Source of the DNA: Actinomycetota bacterium
GTDB lineage: Bacteria > Actinomycetota > Actinomycetes > Acidothermales > Acidothermaceae
Assembly: GCA_003134755.1 (NCBI GenBank)
Contig: PLCK01000062.1
Span: forward strand, 15,680-22,057
Direction: 5' to 3'
Length of the DNA stretch: 6,378 nucleotides
The translations under genes and the position numbers were made by a program. The first letter of the stretch is position 1. Every line of letters begins with the position of its first letter. Below the pieces are notes generated by a model that saw only the letters and a program-made list of their open reading frames with translations, had not been told where the DNA came from and made no database searches. Shown here one piece after another: positions 1-5,247 of this stretch.

Positions 1-1779
1 CGCAGGCACAGACGAGACAGCGCCCGAAGCCGACGCCGAGGCCGAGCCCGACGCCGACGCCCCGTTCGTCGTGCAGTCGAGCGCCTTGCCGTTCAGCACG
101 AGTTGAGGCGCGAGGTAGCTCCCGCGAGCGATCGTCGCGGCGGCGACGGCGAGGCTGACCGGACTGACCAGCGTCGAACCCTGGCCGAACGATGTCGCGG
201 CCAGATCGACGAGGTCCTTGGGAGGTTCGATCTTGCCACGAAACGCCTCGGTGCCCAGTGACCAGCAGGCGCCGATCCCGAGCGCACGAGCGGTGTTCGA
301 CAGCGTCGGGCCAGGCACCTTGGACGAGAGGCTCGCAAACGCCGTGTTGCACGACTTGGCGAAGTCGGTGTGGAACGGCACGCTGCCGAGCTGCTCGCCT
401 TCGTAGTTGTGGAACGTCTTGCCCTGCACGACGATCTGCGGCGAACAGACGACCGGGGAGTTCACATTGAGGCCCTGCTCGAGCAGCGCCGTCGTCGTCA
501 CGATCTTGAAAGACGAACCCGGCGGGACGGCGCCGAGCAGCGCGGTGTCGAAGCCGCCGCCGCTCGGTCCATTCGCAACGGCGATCACCTGGCCGGTTGA
601 GACGCGCACGGCGACCAAAGCACTCGGCTGCGTCGTGACCGAGCCGACCGCGGCGTCGGCAGCTGCCTCGACCCGCTCATCTAGCGTCGTCCGCAAGTTC
701 GTACCGTCGACAACCGGCTGCGTGAACACGACTGCCGGCGGCGGTGGACTCGCCTCCGATGACGGATGCACGACGTCGATCTGGAAGCCCGGCGTCCCCC
801 CGATCGTCGAGTCGAATTCCTTCTCGAGCCCGCCGAGACCACCGACGTCCCCTGCGATGTAGCGACCGTTGGATCCGTCGACGATCTCTTTCGTCACCGG
901 ACCGACCGTGCCGAGGAACGACCTGGCGAAGTCGTGGGAGGGGCTGAGCGGAAGCGTGAGGTCGCGCAACACGATCCCGGGGACGGCGTTGATCTGCGCC
1001 GATACCCGATCGAAGTCGGCCTGCCGCAACGTGATGACGTCGACGAACTGGTCCGACGGTGCGCCTTTGATGCGGGCCGCCAACGTCGTCCCGTTGACGC
1101 CGAGAATCGTCGCCAGCTGGTTCGCGGTCTGATCAGTCGCCTTGCCTGCTTCGACGCCAATGTCGGTGACCTTGCGATCGATGATGATCGGCTGCCCCGC
1201 GCCGTCCAGGATGGTCGCCCGTTTGGGTGCGACTCGCACGTACCGCAAGGCGTCGCCGCTGCCGAGCGTGGGCTGCACGATCGACGGCTTCCAGGCGATC
1301 TGCCAGCTGCCGTTGACCTCGTCGGCGTCGGCGCTCGTCTGGTACTTCCAGACCTGATTGCCAGGCAGTCGCCAACTGACGGAGAGCGTCGCCTCGGACA
1401 CGTGATCGTCGGCCGTCGGTTGCACCCCGAGCACACTCACTACGACCCCGCGCGCCTGTAGCGATTTCGTAACCGCTGCGTATTCGGTCTGCACGTCAGC
1501 GCCGGTCAATCCGCTGGCGTACGAGACCGTCGACAGGTCGCCCTTGCTCCACGCGGCCGCGAAAGCCGTCAGCGCAGCGCCTGCCGGCGTCGACGATGCC
1601 GACTGGCCCGGGGATCCGAGCGAACCCGACGAGCCGTGACTGTGTCCGCGCTTCGAGTACAGATAGATGCCGCCGACCCCGGCGAGCACGAGTACGAGGA
1701 CGAGGACGACGATCAGCCCTGGGCGCGGTCCGCCGCGCGCCCTGCTGCGCGGTCGCAGTGGCGACTGCCGATAACTCAT
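1..1779 (-). CDS. Class B penicillin-binding protein (D,D-transpeptidase) with NTF2-like domain, C-terminus cut off by window edge
   Basis: This protein cross-links peptidoglycan stem peptides on the outer face of the membrane. The frame is open from the ATG at 1779 to the left edge (593 codons, no stop). Residues 22-41 form one membrane helix after an Arg-rich cytoplasmic stretch; there is no lipobox Cys, so it is a membrane anchor. A Ser/Gly linker is followed by an NTF2-like (MecA_N) domain at about 65-175, a PBP dimerisation region at about 180-340 and the transpeptidase domain from about 360. The catalytic SxxK is S422-S-F-K425, the SxN motif is S476-C-N478, and FGQG is at 531-534. The third motif (KTG) and perhaps 80-110 residues are missing because of the window edge. 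C445 and C477 could form a disulfide (inference). Residues 574-586 are a Ser/Ala/Gly repeat. No Shine-Dalgarno precedes the ATG. The layout resembles mycobacterial Rv2864c-type PBPs; I assign no gene symbol. The divergent neighbour is unrelated. Confidence 0.93.
   Translation of the reverse strand, partial: MSYRQSPLRPRSRARGGPRPGLIVVLVLVLVLAGVGGIYLYSKRGHSHGSSGSLGSPGQSASSTPAGAALTAFAAAWSKGDLSTVSYASGLTGADVQTEYAAVTKSLQARGVVVSVLGVQPTADDHVSEATLSVSWRLPGNQVWKYQTSADADEVNGSWQIAWKPSIVQPTLGSGDALRYVRVAPKRATILDGAGQPIIIDRKVTDIGVEAGKATDQTANQLATILGVNGTTLAARIKGAPSDQFVDVITLRQADFDRVSAQINAVPGIVLRDLTLPLSPSHDFARSFLGTVGPVTKEIVDGSNGRYIAGDVGGLGGLEKEFDSTIGGTPGFQIDVVHPSSEASPPPPAVVFTQPVVDGTNLRTTLDERVEAAADAAVGSVTTQPSALVAVRVSTGQVIAVANGPSGGGFDTALLGAVPPGSSFKIVTTTALLEQGLNVNSPVVCSPQIVVQGKTFHNYEGEQLGSVPFHTDFAKSCNTAFASLSSKVPGPTLSNTARALGIGACWSLGTEAFRGKIEPPKDLVDLAATSFGQGSTLVSPVSLAVAAATIARGSYLAPQLVLNGKALDCTTNGASASGSASASASGAVSSVPA
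22..60 (-). repeat. Degenerate hexanucleotide repeat coding Ser-Ala/Gly
   Basis: The plus strand shows imperfect tandem units of gccgac / gccgag. Read on the minus strand in the penicillin-binding protein frame they give alternating Ser with Ala or Gly (residues 574-586). The tract stays in frame and lies between the strand after the FGQG motif and the expected KTG box. It most likely encodes a flexible surface loop. Confidence 0.7.
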
Positions 1780-1785
1780 GGCGGG

Positions 1786-1813
1786 ACTCTAAAGGTTCAG
1801 GCGCAGAGCTCAC
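1786..1813 (-). promoter_or_regulatory. Candidate promoter of the penicillin-binding protein, possibly giving a leaderless mRNA
   Basis: On the minus strand a -10-like TAGAGT (1791 to 1786) lies six bases before the ATG, with a weak -35-like GTGAGC (1813 to 1808) at a 16-base spacing. A start point about seven bases after the -10 would fall on the A of the ATG. This agrees with the lack of any Shine-Dalgarno there. Leaderless mRNAs are common in actinomycetes. The match is by eye only, and the -35 matches the consensus at three positions. Confidence 0.35.
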
Positions 1814-1857
1814 GCGCGTGCATCGCCGATACGTCCGCACCCTTTCGGCGCACCCGC

Positions 1858-1863
1858 TAGCCT
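1858..1863 (+). promoter_or_regulatory. Candidate -10 element for the PLDc_N / DUF218 / peroxiredoxin unit
   Basis: TAGCCT resembles the actinobacterial TANNNT -10 box and lies about 21 bases before the ATG at 1885, leaving room for the GGGAGG ribosome site (1875-1880) in a short leader. I see no convincing -35 box, so this is weak. It lies in the 105-base gap shared with the divergent penicillin-binding protein gene. Confidence 0.3.
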
Positions 1864-1884
1864 GAGATGACCTTGGGAGGCTCG

Positions 1885-2307
1885 ATGGTGCTTTACGAGG
1901 GCGCTGGACTGCTCCTGCTGCTCGCGCTCTGGATCTTCTGCCTGGTCGACGTGATCACGTGCGATGAATCCGAGTGCCGCAACCTGCCCAAGATGATGTG
2001 GCTGATGATCGTGCTCGTCCTGCCTGACGTCGGTTCGGTGTTGTGGCTGGTCGCCGGCCGTCCGCAGGGACGCGGCCGCCCGGCCGCTCTGCCTTACAAG
2101 GGAAACACGGGACGTCCCGCGCGCCAGGGCCACCGCACCTATCCGAGCCAGGTTCCGGCCACGAATCCCGACGACGACGAGGAGTTTTTGCGCGGCATCC
2201 GGAATCGCGCTGAGGAGCAACGCCGGATCGCGCGTGAACAGCGAGAGCGCGACGAGCACGGCTCGCCACCCGACCACCGTCGCGAGGACGACCCTGACAA
2301 CCGATAA
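1885..2307 (+). CDS. PLDc_N-domain small membrane protein
   Basis: A 140-residue protein of unknown role. Two membrane helices (about 8-24 and 37-57) are separated by a short polar turn containing L34-P-K, and the second helix holds the family signature WLMIVLVLPDVGSVLWLVAGRP (37-60 region). This is the pattern of PF13396 (phospholipase D nuclease N-terminal, PLDc_N). That domain often occurs alone in actinomycetes without any phospholipase catalytic HKD motif, and none is present here, so no enzyme activity should be inferred. Residues 61-97 are a basic, Pro/Gly-rich linker, and 98-125 are strongly charged and probably helical or coiled-coil. I chose the ATG at 1885 because GGGAGG at 1875-1880 precedes it by four bases; an in-frame ATG at 1867 has no ribosome site. 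The 3' end overlaps the next gene by 74 bases if that gene starts at 2234. Confidence 0.85.
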   Translation: MVLYEGAGLLLLLALWIFCLVDVITCDESECRNLPKMMWLMIVLVLPDVGSVLWLVAGRPQGRGRPAALPYKGNTGRPARQGHRTYPSQVPATNPDDDEEFLRGIRNRAEEQRRIAREQRERDEHGSPPDHRREDDPDNR

Positions 2308-2896
2308 GACCCTGACGCCCGATACCCAGAGCAGGCCGCGCCGAACACCCCCGCGCGTCGCCCGCCTACGTGCACTGGTGGGCCGGCATCGGGCCCGCAG
2401 TGCCGTGGTCGCCGCGCTCGTCGTCGCGGTGGCAGCTGTCGACGTCCGGCTTTTCGTCGTCCCGACCACGGATCGGCCGACCACGACCGACGCCATCGTG
2501 GTCCTCGGCGGCCAGACGTACCCGGCCCGCCTGCACGCCGCGCTGGGCTTGAGCAGGGCCAATCCTGCGGCGGTGCTCGTCATCTCGACACCCGGGGGCA
2601 ATCCGTGCCCGCGCTGGGCCACCAGGTCGAAGCTGATCTGTTTCGAACCGGATCCGAGCACGACGCAGGGCGAGGCGCGCGAGACCGCTCGACTCGCCGC
2701 TCAATACGGGTGGACCTCTATCGAGGTGATCACAACTGCCGACCAGGTGTGGCGAGCCCGGCTGCGGTTCAGCCGTTGCTGGTCGGGCGACCTGCGCATC
2801 GTGCAGGCGCCTACGAGTATTTTCGTCCGGTTACTGTCGGTGCCGTATGAAACCGCGGCGTCGGTCAAAGCCGAGCTGCTCCAACGCGGCTGCTGA
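2234..2896 (+). CDS. YdcF/SanA-like (DUF218) membrane-anchored protein
   Basis: A 220-residue protein with a Thr/Arg-rich N-terminal tail, one membrane helix (about 56-76), then a DUF218 (PF02698) fold predicted outside the membrane. Family landmarks are the first strand DAIVVLGG (86-93), the second strand VLVISTPGG (114-122), the segment TTQGEARETA (143-152), which corresponds to the T-x-E-N-A element of the family, and VITTADQVWRAR (165-176), which corresponds to the strand followed by a conserved RA. DUF218 proteins are linked to envelope integrity (SanA), but the reaction is poorly known. C125 and C136 flank an insertion, and C182 and C220 (the last residue) are also present. The start is uncertain: GTG 2234 overlaps the previous gene by 74 bases and its nearest GAGGAG is 16 bases away; GTG 2378 would remove the tail but also lacks a ribosome site. 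The next gene starts 16 bases after the stop, so the genes are probably co-transcribed. Confidence 0.8.
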   Translation: MNSESATSTARHPTTVARTTLTTDKTLTPDTQSRPRRTPPRVARLRALVGRHRARSAVVAALVVAVAAVDVRLFVVPTTDRPTTTDAIVVLGGQTYPARLHAALGLSRANPAAVLVISTPGGNPCPRWATRSKLICFEPDPSTTQGEARETARLAAQYGWTSIEVITTADQVWRARLRFSRCWSGDLRIVQAPTSIFVRLLSVPYETAASVKAELLQRGC

Positions 2897-2912
2897 CCTG
2901 AGGGAGGCGGAT

Positions 2913-3494
2913 ATGACGGAGCAACCAGGTGCGGCGAGCGCTGACTGGCTTTGGCTGCCTGCCGACCTTCCCAAGCCCGTCGACGACGGCGCCGCCGATC
3001 ATCTTGTGGGTCTAGCCGTCCCGCCCATCGCGCTGCAATCGACGGACGCTTCCACCGTCAACCTCAGCGCACTACCACGGCGCACGATCGTCTATGCCTA
3101 CCCGCGAACAGGCCGACCCGGAGAACCGCCAATCGTCGCCGACTGGGATTCGATCCCCGGCGCGCGCGGCTGCACCCCCGAGTCATGCGGCTTCCGCGAT
3201 CACCACGCCGAGCTCGACCAGCTCGGTTTCGACGTGTACGGCTTGTCGACGCAGCCGACCGAGTACCAGCGTGAAGTTGCCGAACGATTGCAGTTGCCGT
3301 TCGCGCTTTTGTCGGACGCCGATCTGGAGCTCACCCACGCATTGCGGCTGCCGACCATCACGGTGGCCGAACAGCCGCTGCTGCGCAGATTCACGCTTGT
3401 GATCGACGCGGGCACGATCTCACACGTCTGGTATCCGGTGTTCCCGCCGAACACGCACGCGGCAGAAGTGACCGCCTGGGCCGAAACCGCCTGA
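2913..3494 (+). CDS. Peroxiredoxin (AhpC/TSA superfamily, BCP/PrxQ-like, C-x4-C)
   Basis: A 193-residue thioredoxin-fold peroxidase, predicted cytosolic, that would reduce H2O2 or organic hydroperoxides using a thiol donor. AGGGAGG at 2901-2907 lies five bases before ATG 2913, which fixes the start; the frame is open further upstream but without support. The strand IVYAYPR (59-65) is followed by the active-site segment G-A-R-G-C87-T-P-E-S-C92-G-F-R-D, which aligns with the T-P-G-C-T-x-x-A-C-G-x-R-D segment of E. coli BCP. C87 is then the peroxidatic and C92 the resolving Cys. VYGLSTQ (108-114) and LLSDADLELTHALRLPT (132-148) match the later core strands, and R158-R159 sits in the usual Arg position. 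Two oddities are that the Thr three residues before C87 is Ala84 and that about 16 extra residues separate Y-P-R from the Cys. I recall this variant as a recurring peroxiredoxin subgroup. It is the last gene of its unit and faces a convergent gene. Confidence 0.88.
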   Translation: MTEQPGAASADWLWLPADLPKPVDDGAADHLVGLAVPPIALQSTDASTVNLSALPRRTIVYAYPRTGRPGEPPIVADWDSIPGARGCTPESCGFRDHHAELDQLGFDVYGLSTQPTEYQREVAERLQLPFALLSDADLELTHALRLPTITVAEQPLLRRFTLVIDAGTISHVWYPVFPPNTHAAEVTAWAETA

Positions 3495-3512
3495 GAACTG
3501 CGCGCCGAGCGT

Positions 3513-3546
3513 CCAGCCGTGGCTGGTCGGCCTAGGCCCGCCGACC
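3513..3546. terminator. Inverted repeats at the convergent junction, candidate bidirectional terminator
   Basis: Two overlapping hairpins are visible. GGTCGGC (3525-3531) pairs perfectly with GCCGACC (3540-3546) around an 8-base loop; CCAGC (3513-3517) pairs with GCTGG (3522-3526) around a 4-base loop. They share two bases, so only one can form fully at a time. They sit between the stop of the peroxiredoxin (3494) and the stop of the minus-strand gene (3532-3534), which lies in the larger loop. There is no U-tract, as is usual for GC-rich actinomycetes. Confidence 0.45.
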
Positions 3547-4104
3547 TGTTAGCGCGAGAAGCCTGACCGCCGGATCGCTGGACCCGGCATCGACGGCCGC
3601 GCCGAACGCGCCACCCGAACGCCAGTCCTCGGCGTGCAACTCCAGGTAGCCGAGAACGTGCTCGGCGGCCTTCGGGTCAATGGTGTCCGGCAGCCCGGCG
3701 CCGCGGGCCAGATCCCAGCCATGCACGACCAGGTCGACGAGCATCTGCTCGGCGTACTCGAGCGCGGGGACATCACCAAACGACAGGTGCACGATCTGGT
3801 CGGGTGAGCCATTACGCCAGGCGGTTCCGGCGGCCAGGCTCGCGGCGTCCCACGCGTTGGCAGGTGCATCGCCGACGACGTCGCCGTCATAGCGATCGCC
3901 GACCTGCGCGATCGTCTCCCCCTTCAGCAGGTGTGACACCCAGAGCTGTTCGCCGACCACGTGGTTGACGACATCGCGGACCGACCAGGCAGTACACGGC
4001 GAGGGTTGTGACCATGCCGGCGCAGGCACCGCGTGCACCTTCGCTCCGAACGCCGACAATCCCTGGTCGATGAGCTCGAACGTCTCCACTGACGTCTCGG
4101 ACAT
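3532..4104 (-). CDS. TIGR03086-type DinB / maleylpyruvate-isomerase-like metal-binding protein
   Basis: A 190-residue helical-bundle protein of the DinB/MDMPI superfamily (maleylpyruvate isomerase N-terminal type; TIGR03083/TIGR03086). The signatures are W31-x2-P-S-P-C-T-A-W-S-V-R-D-V-V-N-H48, a central acidic helix, and L122-V-D124-L-V-V-H128-G-W-D-L-A. H48, D124 and H128 occupy the three metal-ligand positions, so a divalent metal site is expected. Characterised relatives include the mycothiol-dependent maleylpyruvate isomerase of Corynebacterium, but most TIGR03086 proteins have no known substrate, and I do not claim that reaction. The start is ATG 4104, with AAGAAGG about eight bases upstream. 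An in-frame upstream extension into the PIG-L gene is only an open shadow frame. It follows the PIG-L gene by 38 bases on the same strand, so co-transcription is likely. Confidence 0.85.
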   Translation of the reverse strand: MSETSVETFELIDQGLSAFGAKVHAVPAPAWSQPSPCTAWSVRDVVNHVVGEQLWVSHLLKGETIAQVGDRYDGDVVGDAPANAWDAASLAAGTAWRNGSPDQIVHLSFGDVPALEYAEQMLVDLVVHGWDLARGAGLPDTIDPKAAEHVLGYLELHAEDWRSGGAFGAAVDAGSSDPAVRLLALTGRRA

Positions 4105-4142
4105 GGCGGTCGCCTTCTTCCGGAAAGTACCTTCTGGACAAG

Positions 4143-4826
4143 CTAGTGCCGGTGCAGCAGGAAGTACTCCTCCGGCAGTGTCGCGTTGTCGAGCTCGGGT
4201 GCGAGTCCCTTCAATTGGCTCGGGTACTCGGCAAGCGCGGCCGCCTTGCGACCGCCGGGATCGAGGCGGAACTCCTCGAGGTCGTAGCCCATGGACCTGA
4301 GCGTTTCCACGCGGGTTGCGACCTGCGCCGAATGCGACCCGCGATACGGGACGTCGGTGAATGCGATCCAATTCGCCGCCAGTTCGGGCGTCTCCTCGAG
4401 AAGCTGGACACAGGCTTCGTGGGTGCGTTCGTGGTCGGGATGCGAGAGGCCGAGCGGGAACGCGATCGTCGGCCGCCCGGCCGAAGAGAGTTCGGCGCGC
4501 AAGCGCTTGGCAATCTCTTGCGACGGCGCGAGTTCGGTGACGTACTGCTCGTCGACGAAGTCCAGCCAGACCGGATGCGCCCCGAGCACCGCCAGGGCGG
4601 CCCGGTCCTCGGCCCGACGCAGCCCGACGACGTCGTCGCCAGGCCCGAAGCCGCACATCTCGTCCCAGTCGGTGACCTCGGCGTAGGGCGCAGGAAACCC
4701 GGCAAACACCGTGATCACCCTGGCGTCGGTGCTGCCTGCCAGAAGTCCTGCACAGCTGAGCACCACGTCGTCCAGATGCGGCGACACGGCGACGAGTGGC
4801 GCGAACGCTGCAATGTCCGTCGGCAT
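4143..4826 (-). CDS. PIG-L / LmbE family zinc deacetylase
   Basis: A 227-residue protein of the PIG-L family (PF02585), zinc hydrolases that remove N-acetyl or similar groups from GlcNAc-type substrates. The metal/catalytic motif is S16-P-H17-L-D19-D20-V-V-L-S, a variant of the canonical P-H-P-D-D-E; the second motif is S128-H129-P-D-H132. By analogy with MshB, H17, D20 and H132 are the zinc ligands and D19 the general base. R70-R-A-E-D lies in the usual helix before the third strand. It is shorter than MshB or Mca (about 290-300 residues) and lacks the Glu after D-D, so it is not confidently either; other possible roles are a deacetylase of antibiotic or sugar conjugates. I chose ATG 4826 because GGAG lies about eight bases upstream; the open frame continues up through the tRNA gene, which cannot be coding. 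It is the first gene of a unit with the DinB-like gene 38 bases downstream. Confidence 0.87.
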   Translation of the reverse strand: MPTDIAAFAPLVAVSPHLDDVVLSCAGLLAGSTDARVITVFAGFPAPYAEVTDWDEMCGFGPGDDVVGLRRAEDRAALAVLGAHPVWLDFVDEQYVTELAPSQEIAKRLRAELSSAGRPTIAFPLGLSHPDHERTHEACVQLLEETPELAANWIAFTDVPYRGSHSAQVATRVETLRSMGYDLEEFRLDPGGRKAAALAEYPSQLKGLAPELDNATLPEEYFLLHRH

Positions 4827-4902
4827 GAGAAGTCTCCGGGACCGGGTACCGAGAGTGTCAGCTGAGGGGCCGTGACCTGCGACGATCGGGTCTTCGAACG
4901 AG

Positions 4903-4985
4903 TGGGCGAGGGGGGACTTGAACCCCCACGTCCTCACGGACACACGGACCTGAACCGTGCGCGTCTGCCATTCCGCCACTCGCCC
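4903..4985 (-). tRNA. tRNA-Leu (anticodon CAG)
   Basis: An 83-base class II tRNA on the minus strand. The acceptor arms GGGCGAG (4985-4979) and CTCGCCC (4910-4904) pair fully, with discriminator A at 4903. The D-arm GCGGAATGGCAGACGC follows, then the anticodon stem CACGG / CCGTG with loop TTCAGGT, giving anticodon CAG at 4952-4950, which reads CUG. A long variable arm TGTCC-GTGA-GGACG is typical of Leu. The T-arm is GGGGG-TTCAAGT-CCCCC. The 3' CCA is not encoded. From memory, a tRNA-Leu also lies beside fhaA in Mycobacterium, so the placement may be conserved. Confidence 0.96.
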
Positions 4986-4998
4986 GAGTGGAGCGCTC

Positions 4999-5007
4999 AG
5001 CCTAGCA
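4999..5007 (-). promoter_or_regulatory. Candidate extended -10 promoter element of tRNA-Leu
   Basis: On the minus strand TGCTAGGCT (5007 to 4999) fits the extended -10 pattern TGN-TANNNT and ends 13 bases before the first base of the tRNA, giving a leader of about seven bases. No clear -35 is seen 17 bases further upstream (TCCTGG is the best available). Confidence 0.35.
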
Positions 5008-5027
5008 GGGCGGCATGCGAACCAGGA

Positions 5028-5054
5028 CTGACCTCAAGGCGTCCTGGATAGCAT
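5028..5054 (+). promoter_or_regulatory. Weak candidate fhaA promoter in the tRNA-fhaA gap
   Basis: The 146-base gap 4986-5131 between the divergent tRNA and fhaA must carry signals for both. The best plus-strand match by eye is CTGACC (5028-5033) and TAGCAT (5049-5054) with a 15-base spacing, shorter than ideal. A start near 5061 would give an fhaA leader of about 70 bases. This is weak evidence only. Confidence 0.22.
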
Positions 5055-5070
5055 CACAGGAGGGCCGAAA

Positions 5071-5247
5071 ATGCCGCGTCACCACGTCGGCGTGAGATCT
5101 GCCCGCACGCGGAGGGACGGAAGGAGGGTCAGTGGGTGTGCTCCAGCGCTTCGAGCGCCGGATCGGTGGGCTGGTCGAAGGCATCTTCGCGCGGGCCTTC
5201 AAATCCGAAGTGCAGCCGGTCGAGGTTGCCGCGGCTCTGCAGCGTGA
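5071..5247 (+). other. Small ORF with a good ribosome site overlapping the fhaA start, coding status unknown
   Basis: ATG 5071 is preceded by AGGAGG (5058-5063) at a 7-base spacing and opens a 58-codon frame that ends at TGA 5245-5247, about 116 bases inside fhaA in another frame. The predicted peptide is Arg/Ala/Gly-rich and has no motif I recognise. The part inside fhaA looks like an ordinary out-of-frame shadow. It might act as an upstream ORF that tunes fhaA translation, or be chance. Confidence 0.2.

Noticed and set aside
766..1461. Long plus-strand open frame (231 codons)
   Set aside because: It is antisense to the penicillin-binding protein, whose domains and motifs are clear. GC-rich DNA leaves long open shadow frames; the predicted peptide is Arg/Asp-rich with no motif.
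1867..1884. Earlier ATG at 1867 for the PLDc_N protein
   Set aside because: Its first residues are encoded by the ribosome-binding site of ATG 1885, and there is no ribosome site in front of 1867.
1885..2307. Phospholipase D or nuclease activity for the PLDc_N protein
   Set aside because: Only the N-terminal two-helix domain is present; no HKD catalytic motif is found in the 140 residues.
1810..2661. Long minus-strand open frame (283 codons)
   Set aside because: It is antisense to the PLDc_N and DUF218 genes, both supported by family patterns, and has an Arg/Ala/Ser/Thr-rich shadow composition.
3532..4656. N-terminally extended 374-codon version of the DinB-like protein
   Set aside because: The upstream part reads the PIG-L gene out of frame. 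ATG 4104 has a suitable ribosome site and matches the family's N-terminus.
4146..4865. Plus-strand 239-codon frame over the PIG-L gene
   Set aside because: It is antisense to a protein with intact zinc-site motifs; the composition is Arg/Glu/Gly-rich with no recognisable domain.
4827..4979. Extension of the PIG-L protein up to GTG 4979
   Set aside because: The added residues are a translation of the tRNA-Leu gene and its trailer. ATG 4826 with GGAG upstream fits the family's usual start just before the S-P-H-x-D-D motif.
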